This document shows positions 23,877 to 33,371 of a DNA stretch of 64,000 nt, piece by piece. The notes below the pieces were generated by a model, which saw nothing but the letters and a program-made list of their open reading frames with translations, searched no databases and had not been told where the DNA came from. Source of the DNA: Diplodia intermedia (taxonomy: Eukaryota; Ascomycota; Dothideomycetes; Botryosphaeriales; Botryosphaeriaceae); assembly GCA_021495925.1 (NCBI GenBank), contig JAKEKT010000029.1, forward strand, positions 186,001 to 250,000. The letters run 5' to 3'. Each line of letters starts with the position of its first letter. Position 1 is the stretch's first letter. The translations under genes and the position numbers were made by a program.

Positions 23877-25871
23877 TTAATCACCGTCGCCGTTTCCGCT
23901 GAAGTAATCCGCCGGGGCTTTGGGAGCTCGCATATCTATGCCACTGTCGCGATCGGTGCGAGGGCCGTCCAAGGAGGCTCTGACCGCGGCAGTTGCATCT
24001 GGACGTGTCCAAGGGCTTAGGAGTGATCCTCCATGAGGCGCTTCATCGTCCTCTGAATCCGACTGGCCCTGGTCTTCGGGGCTGAGAATGCGTCCACCCA
24101 GTTTGACGTCGCTCACACGGATTTTGTATTCCAGCGCCTTTTTCCCTTGCTTGATCAGATCCTCGGTGACGGTAAGGCAGCGTTTTAAGCTCTGGTTCAT
24201 CTTTTGGCTGTCGATTAGGATGTCCTTGTGTTTAGATAGGTCCAATTGGAGGCGTTTCTGGTCTTGGAATCGGTATTTGGCATCTCTTTCGGCCAGGGCG
24301 TCTGCACTCATAGAGCTCTCATCGAGTGAAGATTCGCTCGACGAGAACTCATCCTGTTCCCCGTCATCCTCCTCTTCCTCATCTGCCATGCCCAGGAATT
24401 CTTCATCGGCGAACTCGGCGGTCTCTCCTTCGGTGAGAGCGCCCAGATTCGAAGATGCATTGTTGCCACCAGGTGCCATTTGACCAGTCCTGCTCATCCG
24501 TCGGAATCTCTTAAGCTCGGCTTTCTGTTTGCGGACTTCCCGTTCGAGCTGTCGGTTAATGGCGAGAAGCGAAGAGTTGCTGATTTCCAAATCCATGACT
24601 TTCCGTTCTCGTCTCGCGTTCGCAGCCAATTCGTTCATCTTTTGCAGCGCACTCTTTGGTTGCTGGTCAGTGTCGTCCGACCCGTCGGGACTCTGCCTTG
24701 CTGGGCTTTGAGGTAGTGAAAGCGGCGATTGCAATCCGTTAGGCTCCTTTCCGTTTCTTGCTTCATTATTCGCGTTCGTTGATGCAGACATTACTGTAGA
24801 GGGCGATGTTATATCCACCTGCAAGGGGCTCGGCGAATGGTCTACGCCGGAAATCCTCCGGTTGGAGCATATCGAGTCGATCGAGGACATGCTCGAGCTC
24901 TTGTGGTGGCCCATTTGAAGGCCGCTGTGTTCGGTGCTTGACCTCCTGCGGTGCCCCGGTGTCGCATCTTTGGCGTCAGTGTTGGAGAACACGGACACTG
25001 CGGAGGCGGGGCGCGAGTGTCCATTTGGCCGAATAATCTGCGAGGCCCCTTTCCGGTACGATAGGTGCACGGCATCCTTATTCGGAGACACTGGACGCTG
25101 GCCCTCCTTGCCGGACACGTTCGGATGGAAATGCGGGTCCGGGGTGGCGGAGAGAATGGGCGGTGAGTGCAGCGGCGAGTTGGTACCGCGGTCGTTGTGG
25201 ATGGTATTGGCGTGGAAGAACTTGCTCTCGATGTTTGGCGGGCGGTTCCTCTCAGTGGCCAATGTGGGAGGAGACTTCACGCCCCCTGTTGAAACGCTCC
25301 TCTCCGCCTCCCGAGGCGCGCTTGCGTAGAAGAAGTTCGTCGAGTTCTTGGGAACGGGGTTGGATGTGGGCTCATGACGTCTCGCTTCGCTGGCATGGAA
25401 AAACATGGCGGAAGGGTCCTTTGCGCCAAATCCCACCTCGCTACTGGGGCGTGAAATTCTGCCGCCTGGCGCAGCCAGGACGGGCCCAACGCGCGGCCCA
25501 TCGTTGCCACCCACCGTGCTTCTGGGGCGCGAGGGGGCGCTGCCTCCAGGGGCGCTCCTCGGGATTGTGTCGGCCAGCGTCAAACGGGGGGCGGTGGGAG
25601 TGTCGGGGGTGCCGGTGGGCGTCGACTGCGTGCTGCTGGCGCGAGACTTGCGGGACGAGGAGCGCGGCGTCACATTGTTTAGGAACGGCGACGACGGCGG
25701 GTCGTCCCTGGTGCCGGCGCGCGAGGTGGTGGCCGAGCGAGCGGCGGGTGCAGGCTGCGTGGATGCGAGCTTGGGAGTGAGCGGCGCCTTGTTCGTGCGG
25801 CTGGACGCAAGGGTGGGCCTGAGACTCTTGCCATTGTTACTGGCGGAGTTGGTTCTGTCGGATGCGGGCAT
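23877..25871 (-). CDS. Ser/Pro-rich coiled-coil protein with FFHA/FFYA motifs
   Basis: A single exon of 664 residues starts at ATG 25871 (MPASDRTNSA). The same frame has an earlier ATG at 25937, but the added 22 residues are Cys-rich and unlike the rest. The first 400 residues are disordered and Ser/Pro/Thr/Arg-rich, with three spaced copies of a short motif: MFFHASEARR, NFFYASAPRE and KFFHANTIHN. Around 415-480 is a predicted coiled coil (KMNELAANARRERKVMDLEI onward). A strongly acidic stretch with DEEEEDDGEQDE and a second helix (about 545-610, KYRFQDQKRLQLDLSKHKDI) follow. It resembles an uncharacterised protein conserved in filamentous ascomycetes. A scaffold or cytoskeletal role is plausible, but I cannot name it. 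It is divergent from polymerase kappa. Confidence 0.85.
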   Translation of the reverse strand: MPASDRTNSASNNGKSLRPTLASSRTNKAPLTPKLASTQPAPAARSATTSRAGTRDDPPSSPFLNNVTPRSSSRKSRASSTQSTPTGTPDTPTAPRLTLADTIPRSAPGGSAPSRPRSTVGGNDGPRVGPVLAAPGGRISRPSSEVGFGAKDPSAMFFHASEARRHEPTSNPVPKNSTNFFYASAPREAERSVSTGGVKSPPTLATERNRPPNIESKFFHANTIHNDRGTNSPLHSPPILSATPDPHFHPNVSGKEGQRPVSPNKDAVHLSYRKGASQIIRPNGHSRPASAVSVFSNTDAKDATPGHRRRSSTEHSGLQMGHHKSSSMSSIDSICSNRRISGVDHSPSPLQVDITSPSTVMSASTNANNEARNGKEPNGLQSPLSLPQSPARQSPDGSDDTDQQPKSALQKMNELAANARRERKVMDLEISNSSLLAINRQLEREVRKQKAELKRFRRMSRTGQMAPGGNNASSNLGALTEGETAEFADEEFLGMADEEEEDDGEQDEFSSSESSLDESSMSADALAERDAKYRFQDQKRLQLDLSKHKDILIDSQKMNQSLKRCLTVTEDLIKQGKKALEYKIRVSDVKLGGRILSPEDQGQSDSEDDEAPHGGSLLSPWTRPDATAAVRASLDGPRTDRDSGIDMRAPKAPADYFSGNGDGD

Positions 25872-25937
25872 CCTCGGACGGGCGGCGGTCGAGTAGCAGT
25901 CTATCGGCAGCCGGGAGCAGCTTTGTGCACATTGCAC

Positions 25938-26415
25938 ATGGTAGGAACGCGGTCGATGGCGTGGGCGAGGGTGCGGCGAGAGGCTGGTGGTGGGCGGCGG
26001 CGGCGGTCAACGGCCTGGACGAGCGGCCGGGTTGTTTTGGTTGCTGGGCAGCAGTGTTGCAGGGCCCGAGGGAGCGACGCAGCTAGTGACGAATTTGCGA
26101 CAATGCCCCGCCTTACCCGTTGCGGCAGCAGATTTGCGCTTGGACAAGAGGCGGATGAGGTGACGGCGGCATATAAGGCTGCGCGAAGCTGGAGGTGAAG
26201 GGAGTTCGAGAACGGGCATTAATTGCTATTACTCCTTAGGGTGGTGTGAGCGCGCGGGTCATTTGCGCGCGGTACGCGGTATGGCCTCCTCTAGGGCCTC
26301 AAGCCGACCGGCAGCCTTACGCCGCCGGCGCGAAACCCTGCAGCCTCCCGTCATCACCGCCCACGCGCGCCAAAACACGAGCAACCATGTCGCCAACACC
26401 CCGCGTCTTCCCGAC
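25938..26415. other. divergent promoter, coiled-coil gene / polymerase kappa
   Basis: About 480-540 bp separate the two divergent starts. No gene is present and I see no clear control element. Confidence 0.5.
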
Positions 26416-28445
26416 ATGAGCCATGACAACGCGTCGCCGCACCACGCGACGCCCGGCGGCCCCCCGCCCCCGGCGCCGCCCACCGACGAGGCCCGCGACG
26501 CGAACGGCTCGCTGAAGTACCACCTGCTCGGCCCATCGCTGCAGAAGAGCGGTCAGGATGGCGTCGACCAGACAAAGGCAAGCCGGCCTCCTTTTCGCAC
26601 TCACGATGAAACGAGCCGCCCCACTGACGCCGCCGTAAGCAGGTCGCGGAGATCATCTACAATGCTTCCAAGGGCTCCAAGTTCTTCAACAACGAGTCTG
26701 TAAAGGACCGAGTCCTAACCGAGAAGATCGACCGCATCCTCGCCCGCAAGCGGCAGCTCGAGCGGACTGACCTTTCGCATGATCTTCGCCGAGCCGACTC
26801 CTTCGCCGCCGAGCTCGAGCTGGGCCGCGATCTGTCACAAGCCATCGTGCATCTGGACTGCGACGCCTTCTACGCCGCCGTCGAGGAGCTGGACCGGCCG
26901 GAGCTGAAAGATGTTCCGTTTGCCGTGGGGAAGGGCGTGTTGACGACATGCAACTACCACGCCCGCAAGTTCGGCTGCAGGAGCGGCATGGCCGGCTTCG
27001 TCGCCATGAAGCTGTGCCCGCAGCTGATCTGCCTGCCGCTAAACTTCGACAAGTATACGGCAAAGGCGCGGGAGGTTCGTGCGGTTCTAGAGCACTACGA
27101 TCCGCGCTTCGAAAGCGCTAGCATCGACGAAGCCTACTTAAATATCACCGCGTACTGTGAAGAACACCACATGGACCCTGAGGACGCTGTGCAGCAACTC
27201 CGCGCCGAAGTGCATGAGAAGACCAACATCACCGTGAGCGCGGGCATCGCTGCAAACGCCAAGCTGGCCAAGATTTGCTCCAACAAGAACAAGCCCAACG
27301 GCCAGTTCCGTCTTGCCAGTGACCGAGCTACCATCATGGCCTTCATGAGAGACTTGCCCACGAGGAAGGTCAACGGTATCGGGCGCGTCTTTGAGCGGGA
27401 GTTGGACGCAATCGGGGTCAAGACCTGCGGTGACATCTATGAGCACCGCGCGTACTTGCCCAAGCTGTTTGGTGAGAAGGCCTTCCAGTTCCTGATGCAA
27501 TGCTACCTAGGCCTGGGACGAACCAAGATCCAACCCGCCGAGGACTACGAACGCAAGAGTGTGGGCACCGAGAGCACATTCCGCGACATGTCAGCCAAGG
27601 ACGAACTGCGTGCTAAGCTTTGGCACACGGCCGAGGAGCTTGAAAAGGACCTCGAGCGAACGCAGTTCAAGGGCAAAACACTTGTCTTGAAGGTGAAGCT
27701 GCACACATATGAAGTCCTATCACGACAGACTTCGCCGCCTTTCGCCGTCTATCGTAAGGAAGACTTGTACAAATATGCGTTGCCAATGTTGGCAAAGCTT
27801 GAAAAGGAGATATCTGGCATGACGCTACGGCTGATGGGTTTGAGAGTTACGCACATTGTCAGCATGAAAAAAGCATCCATTGACTTCTTCGGTCTGAACA
27901 AATGTACCACTTCTACAGCCTCCACCGTGGGCCAGCCGCAGTCTCCTCATTTGCACAATGCCGAACCTGGAGGTCAAGAGGAGTGGGAGGTATGGCCTGA
28001 GGAGGAATTCGAAGAGGCAGCGCGACAAGAACGCGAAGCAGACTTTGCGGAAACGTTGCGGCTCAGCCAGCAGGAGGACCAGGGTGTAGACGTGCATACC
28101 GAGGGGGAGACACAACTCCAGCCTGTGGAAACACACTGGGACTGTCCAATCTGCCTCCGCCCACAACCGGCAAGTGACCGCGCCTTCAACGACCATATTG
28201 ATTTCTGTCTGTCGAGAGATGCCATCAAGGAGACGGTCAAGGAAGCCAACGAGTCCGGCACACCCCCGCCACAGCCACAATCGGACACAGAGCCAGCTAA
28301 GCCCAAGGATGCGTTCGGATTGATGGGAACGAAGGCTGGCTCGACAATCAATGGTGGCCAGAAGAAAAGAGGAAGACCACGAAGCGATGGGCTTGGCTCA
28401 GGGCATGGACAGAAAGACTCAAGGAAGAGACCCTTCTTTGGGTGA
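26416..28445 (+). CDS. POLK: DNA polymerase kappa (Y family, DinB)
   Basis: Exons are 26416-26577 and 26643-28445, giving 654 residues. The intron uses a GC donor (AAAG/GCAAGC) and ends GTAAGCAG, with a CTGAC branch site near 26622. The polymerase does error-prone translesion synthesis across bulky minor-groove lesions in the nucleus. The N-clasp typical of kappa (KFFNNESVKDRVLTEK onward) precedes the catalytic core. Motif I is HLDCDAFYAAVEEL (Asp126, Asp128) and motif III SIDEAYL (Asp216, Glu217). Other core signatures are CNYHARKFGCRSGM and GRVFERELDAIGVKTCGD (helix-hairpin-helix). The little-finger domain runs to about 455. A UBZ zinc finger, DCPICLRPQPASDRAFNDHI with CxxC...HxxxC ligands (about 554-578), would bind ubiquitinated PCNA. 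The end KRPFFG resembles a PIP box remnant. Confidence 0.95.
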
Positions 28446-29907
28446 GATTGCCCACTCTTTGATTCAAAGATTTCCGTTGGGCTAGGGTCAGGGCTCGCTC
28501 GCATAAGGGGTGCGTAGGATAACGGCGCTGGGAATCATTGTCGGCATGCAACGGATTAGCATAGGGACGCGAAATTACAGCAAAAAATCTGCATTACTTT
28601 CCTTCTTCCACGACCGCGTGCTTGTTTTTGTTTTTTTTTTATCCTTCTTCCGATCCTTCCCATCCCACTGCTTTGTTTACTGACATCACCCCACACTCAC
28701 CTGTCCATTCCCCGCTTCCAAGAGATCCCCACTCGTTCGACTCCAGACCCACAACCGGAGGGGCCCGCCCCAGGAAAATTGTTGTCCGATTTCTCCGCAG
28801 TCCCCCACAGATTCGGTCATGGATCACGAGCTTCTTTTCCCGCGCGCGCGCTGTGGCGCCACGCCCACAACTCACGCCACCACCAGTTGAAGATCAAGAT
28901 CCCGTTCCTCGGTCCGTGCGTCTTGGTTTCGGAGCGGAGCGGAGCGGAGCGGAGCGGGGCCGGGATAGATGTACGGGCTTTACTTACCCAGACCGTTTCG
29001 TTTGATTGCGAGAGCGGACGACGTTGTTCCTGCGGCTCACATGTACTGACGAGTGAGCGGGCTTGTCGATTTCAGCCGCAGATGCAGGAACGAGCGTGCG
29101 GGTGGCGGGTGCCTGGCGCGCCGGCTTGGCTTTCCTTTCGTCTTCCTTCGAATGCAAGTTTGTGTATGTGCGCGTCCGCGTGACGCGGGCGGGTGCGGAG
29201 GGATTGTTGTTGCGGCGGCAAAAAAATAAGGGCTTTTTCGTGCGTTTTGTTAGGCGTGGCGTAGGTGAAGTACGGAGGTAGTGATAAGTAGCGGATCTCT
29301 CGCGGCTGCGCGTGACGCTGTCACCGAGTGTCCGCCCGCCGGTTGGTCCTCAAGGCGGGCAAGCGCGGCTTTGTTTTTTTGTTCTTGGTGTGTGTGGCTT
29401 GGTGGTTGTTGCTTGGTTACGGCTAGGTAGGTGTTTTCTCCGTAGCGCGCGCAACGTCGGGCGTCGGTGATGGGTATTGGGTGGACGACACTTCGCGATC
29501 ACGGCGCTCGTCGATGGCGCCCGGGCAGATGTTGCTGCGGCGCGTCCCATGTGTCGAATGGAGTCTTACCGCACTTCGTTCGTTTACAGTGGATGGACGG
29601 GTCTTTCTCTGGACGGTAAGTTTGGTGAAGCTACGACGATGCATTGTGTTGGCGAACCGGTTGGCGAAAAAGAACGGTGACGCATCGTCTGCGGGAGTTG
29701 CGGTTTCTTGCGGGGAAAAGGACGGGGTCCAACTGTCTACGTGCTCTGGGCCTTGTAAAAATGCGTTGGATTTCGTTAGCCTCAGCGTGTTTGCTTCGCC
29801 AGAGTGAGCCGCGCTCGTTGTTCTTAACAGCAGTGGTTGAGGACGATAGTATTGTGGTAATGGCTTTACGCGGTCGCAATATCAAATGTAACGGTTGGCA
29901 AGAAGCG
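28446..29907. other. intergenic, no supported gene
   Basis: This is the 3' side of polymerase kappa. It includes a short tandem GGAGC repeat (about 28933-28957, five units). The open frames present are short and biased, and no gene is supported. Confidence 0.5.
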
Positions 29908-30176
29908 AGTGGGCGAGCAGGCACACAGGTGGGCATATTAGCCAAACTGGCGATCGGTATCCTTATCACCAGCAGTACCATAAGTCTGCGTGGCTTAGCT
30001 GGTTGGAACGAGCAAAACCAACTCGAGTTTTGACTCTTAAGCAGTCGCACGGTCCGGCATTCGAATTCCCTCTGGGGCTTCTCCTCTCTACGGGAGTTCG
30101 AATCGTGTTTGGGTGCTTAGGAGAGTTTTGTAGCCTATTTTTTTTTGCCTCTCTCCAGCACCACCCACCTAGCGGT
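29908..30176 (+). repeat. tRNA-derived SINE-like unit, copy 1
   Basis: First of two direct copies with a 269-bp period. It contains an A-box-like TGGCTTAGCTGG (29991-30002), a B-box-like CATTCGAATTCC (about 30058-30069), a second GTTCGAATCGTG (about 30107-30118) and a T run (about 30138-30146) that could end Pol III transcription. The unit closes with GCCTCTCTCCAGCACCACCC. The A-to-B distance is longer than in a tRNA gene, and the arms do not fold as a tRNA. A tRNA-derived SINE is the best reading. Confidence 0.6.
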
Positions 30177-30445
30177 AGTGGGCGAACGGGCACGCGGGCG
30201 GGCATATAGGCCAAACTGGCGATCGATATCCTTGTCACCAGCAGTACCATAAGTCTCCTGTGGCTTAGCTGGTTGGAACAGGCTAGAAAACTGACTTGCT
30301 GAGCACCAGCGCGGGTCCGGCGTTCGAATTCCCTCTGGGGCACCTCCCCTCTACGGGTGTTCGAATCGTGACTGGCGGTCGGGAGCGTTTTCAGGCCTCT
30401 TTTTTTTTTCTTTTTTTTTGCCTCTCTCCGGCACCACCCACCCAG
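30177..30445 (+). repeat. tRNA-derived SINE-like unit, copy 2
   Basis: Second direct copy, adjacent to the first. Shared blocks include CCAAACTGGCGATCG, CACCAGCAGTACCATAAGTC, the A box (30261-30272), the B box CGTTCGAATTCC (30321-30332), CTCTGGGGC and CCTCTCTCC(A/G)GCACCACCC. Here the T-rich terminator is longer (30399-30419, interrupted by one C). Differences from copy 1 are scattered point changes and small indels, so the duplication is not recent. Confidence 0.6.
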
Positions 30446-31089
30446 CTGTTCAAACGCAGTCTATACTTGCCTTGAAATTGCCCTAATATAACTGAAAGCA
30501 GTATTGTAAGTGCGATAGGTTTGTATGGCTTAGCATCCTTAACGACTCAAATTTTCTATAACCATAACACTGCTGTGTCTGTAGAGGAGAAGACACGGAT
30601 GCTATTTAGCCTTGCGTACGGTAAATTTTCCACGGCTCTCTTATGCGAAACAGCTGCTTACATTTCCGTACACGCGCGCTCACGAAGTGGCGGAGCACCA
30701 CCTTTTAATGCGACCTCGTAGCGAAAGACACAACGCATGTCTAGCTTGACCCTATAGTCGCGTCCGACGCTATCCACTCAGCAGATATTGACTCCCAGCC
30801 ACTTATACGTGTAAAGGCTCGAGAACCGCTCGTGCCGTACCATTTATCAACTATGCGACGGCGCTGGTTTTCTGAGACCCTCGCAATGAGCTACGATATT
30901 CGACAGCAAAACGTCAACCAATCCAATACCGTCCAAAGCGCCCATGGTGCCGCCGCTGATCATGCAACAACTGTCAACAAGTCCAGAACCCCATCCAATC
31001 CCCTCCGCATGACCGCCGCCGTCTGCCGCCACTCGTCTGCAGAGGGACCACTCCCCCCCACCTCTCACCATCACCACATCTGCTCACAG
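30446..31089. other. intergenic, no supported gene
   Basis: This lies between the SINE-like pair and the stop codon of the first RNase H gene. It has lower GC than the flanks and no gene is seen. Confidence 0.5.
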
Positions 31090-32340
31090 TCACCGCCTCC
31101 GCCTTCTCGCCCTCTTCCTCTTGTCCCCGGAACCCGACTCCCCGCCCTCCCTCTTCTTCCTTTTCCGCTCCTGCTTGAGCTCACGACGGCGCTCCCGCTC
31201 CTCGCGCGACGGGGGCGGCGGCACGACGAACACGTCCGGATGCATCTGATCGGGGCGCGCGCGCGCGGCGACGCGGTCGGCGCGCTCGTTGCCCTCGACG
31301 CCGGAGTGGCCGGGCACCCAGTGGTACTCGACGCGCACGCCCAAGTCGGCCAGCTCCGCGTCCAGGCGCAGGAACTCGTGCAGGAGCCAGCAGTCGACCT
31401 TGTTCCACTGGCCGCGCGCGATCATCTTCGCCACGCTCTCCGTCAGCAGCGCCTGAAGGTCGCCGAAGACGTACAGCGTGTGGATGACGAGGCTGTTGTT
31501 GTCGTTGTTGTCGTTGCGCCCGCCGCCGCCGCCGCTGCCGTCGACGTCGACCCTCGCCATCGCTTCTTCTTCTTCTTCCTGGCGCTTGACGATGTACGCC
31601 TTGGCGTCGCGCAGCCCGCGCCCGGTCGCGAACAGCTCGGCGTTGACGTTGTGGCGGCCCTGGTGCGGCGGCACCGCGTAGCCGCGCTCCACCCACGCGC
31701 CGGCGGCGCCGTCGCGGTGCACGACGGCCGCGCCGCAGAAGCGGTCGTGCCGGTCGGCGTCGGTCGGGGGCGACGCGGACCCGTCGGTGAAGACGGCGAG
31801 GATGCCCTCGTCCGCCGCGGCGGCGCTGAAGCGCGTCGCGAAGGCGACGGCGGCGGCTCTGGTGGGGCGCACCACGGCGATGCCGCGGATCGTGCCCGAG
31901 GGCGGCCGTCGGGGGTCGTAGTTGATGGGCGTGTTGGTCGGCGGTGCTGGGGGGTCGCCGTTTTCTGGCGTGGTGGGCCGGGGGCGCGGCGGTATGGCAT
32001 CATCTTGCTCTTGCTCCTGCTTCTCCGCCTGCTCCCGTACCACTCGTAGGGCGACTGTGTACTGGGTGAGATGATCTAAGATCTCCAATTTCTGTTCGAC
32101 GGTGTATCGGAAGGGAGGGCTGGCGGAGGACGGGAGGGACGGCGGAAGCAGTGGCTCGGCCTGCTCTTGCTGGATGGTGATTGGATTCAAGAGATCTATT
32201 ATCTCAAGCTCCATGCCTCGGACAGCAGCGGTGTCCGGACTGAGCGCGCGATCTGGATACGTAGGCGGCAGCGAAACGGTGCCTGTGGATTCCCACAAGT
32301 GGAGAATGGACTGAAGGGGCAACGCGTCTGGCGCCGCCAT
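31090..32340 (-). CDS. RNase H-like protein, paralog A
   Basis: A single exon of 416 residues starts at ATG 32340 in CACCATGG; another in-frame ATG at 32409 would add 23 residues. The first 165 residues are Pro/Gln-rich with a short helix. The RNase H domain follows with all acidic positions: Asp186 in LAVFTDGSAS, Glu235 in NVNAELFA, Asp294 in YVFGDLQALL and Asp355 in the GHSGVEGNERADRVA block. The family tail motif RPDQMHPDVFVV comes next. The last 50 residues are very basic (RERRRELKQERKRKKR), which could be nuclear-localising or nucleic-acid binding. A Gly/Asn-rich insert (about 268-283) sits before the third Asp. Hydrolysis of RNA in RNA-DNA hybrids is predicted from the intact tetrad. 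No reverse transcriptase is adjacent. Three sisters lie at 37.0, 49.0 and 51.6 kb. Confidence 0.82.
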   Translation of the reverse strand: MAAPDALPLQSILHLWESTGTVSLPPTYPDRALSPDTAAVRGMELEIIDLLNPITIQQEQAEPLLPPSLPSSASPPFRYTVEQKLEILDHLTQYTVALRVVREQAEKQEQEQDDAIPPRPRPTTPENGDPPAPPTNTPINYDPRRPPSGTIRGIAVVRPTRAAAVAFATRFSAAAADEGILAVFTDGSASPPTDADRHDRFCGAAVVHRDGAAGAWVERGYAVPPHQGRHNVNAELFATGRGLRDAKAYIVKRQEEEEEAMARVDVDGSGGGGGRNDNNDNNSLVIHTLYVFGDLQALLTESVAKMIARGQWNKVDCWLLHEFLRLDAELADLGVRVEYHWVPGHSGVEGNERADRVAARARPDQMHPDVFVVPPPPSREERERRRELKQERKRKKREGGESGSGDKRKRARRRRR

Positions 32341-32758
32341 GGTGGGCTGTTGGCAGGGACCTGGAGCCGTAGGCGGCGGGAGCTTATTGCTCGAGGGATC
32401 TGGCTCCATGAACAGTGCTTCTGGAGGCGACAAAGTCCGCGCGGTTATGGGAGAGGTCTTCGCTGTCGATTTGGGGGTGGATGGAAGAGGTTCAATGGTT
32501 GTCGGGAGGCAGCGGTGGAAAGCCCTCGCCGATGTCAACTCTTGTAAACACCTCCAATCAACTCGCTTGGGTGGCTACAACATTCACAGGAGTCTCTGTT
32601 AGCACTCTGTTAACACTCTGTCGCCCGGCTGCCCCCAAAGCTATTACTCGCGTATTTGACCGCTTTGGGTGGCAGTTATTCACTTTCACTTTACCACGGA
32701 ATAGTTTCTTCACAACATTCAACAGATATAGCACAGCTTTAGATAGTATCAAGACAGT

Positions 32759-33010
32759 TTACAAGCCAGGGTAGGCCGCGAACAGTTGACTGAGCGGCGC
32801 TGGAGAACCGTGCTCGACAGTCATTTCCTCACTGAGTTCCCTCGCCCCGATCTCGATCCTCGCACACATCAGCTCCGACAGGCTATGCAGATCGCAAAAA
32901 CAATACAGCGTATGTATGCCGAGCTTTCGGTTCGTCTGAATGTAGCACCGCCCCGCCGCCATACCTCGCACCGACACCAAAGACTTCGATGTTGATCTTG
33001 TTCCTCGCAT
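32759..33010 (-). pseudogene. frameshifted RNase H-like relic
   Basis: On the minus strand, KINIEVFGVGAR (Glu codon 32987-32985) matches the NVNAELFATGRG block of paralog A. Further on in another frame, GIHTLYCFCDLHSLSEL (Asp codon 32893-32891) matches VIHTLYVFGDLQALLTE. The frame changes between the two blocks. Neither the first Asp (TDGS) block nor the HxGxxGNxxAD block is found, so this is a broken, truncated copy of paralog A or a close relative. A palindromic element starts about 60 bp upstream of it at 33068. Confidence 0.6.
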
Positions 33011-33067
33011 GCAATAGCGCATTGTCGTAGCGGGTGACTTACTTAGATACCACATAATCATATTTAT

Positions 33068-33143
33068 GTAGGGAGTTGAATACAAGATCCAGACGTAAGT
33101 GTGCGCATTGAAGACTTACGTCTGGATCTTATATTCAAATCCA
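33068..33143. repeat. palindromic MITE-like element, copy c
   Basis: The left arm GAGTTGAATACAAGATCC then AGACGTAAGT; the right arm reads ACTTACGTCTGGATCTTATA then TTCAAATC. The arms pair over about 30 bp around a GTGCGCATTGAAG loop. Relative to copy b it differs mainly by transitions (CCGGAC becomes CCAGAC). Confidence 0.8.
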
Positions 33144-33371
33144 CTCTCAAAGATGGTTCAGTGTGCTTTACTCATTATCAAATCCCAATAAAATAGATTC
33201 TTCATCTACCATATGTCGACGCGCCTCTGGTAGCACTGCCACGCCATTTGTCCGCAATCCTCCCTGCCCAACCCTTTCCGTTGATGTACACTGTTCTATA
33301 TAACCAAGAAATGTCAAATATTCCAATCTTTACCTCCCACCAATCCAAACCGCCACCAATCTCAACCAGAC

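Larger units (their letters stand above)
32341..33371. other. region between RNase H paralog A and the His-rich gene
   Basis: It contains the RNase H relic (32759-33010) and palindrome copy c (33068-33143). The rest (32540-32760 and 33150-33370) is AT-richer sequence with no gene I can support. Confidence 0.55.

Noticed and set aside
29631..30343. Two minus-strand frames of 125-139 codons with similar sequence
   Set aside because: They are similar only because they cross the two SINE-like direct repeats.
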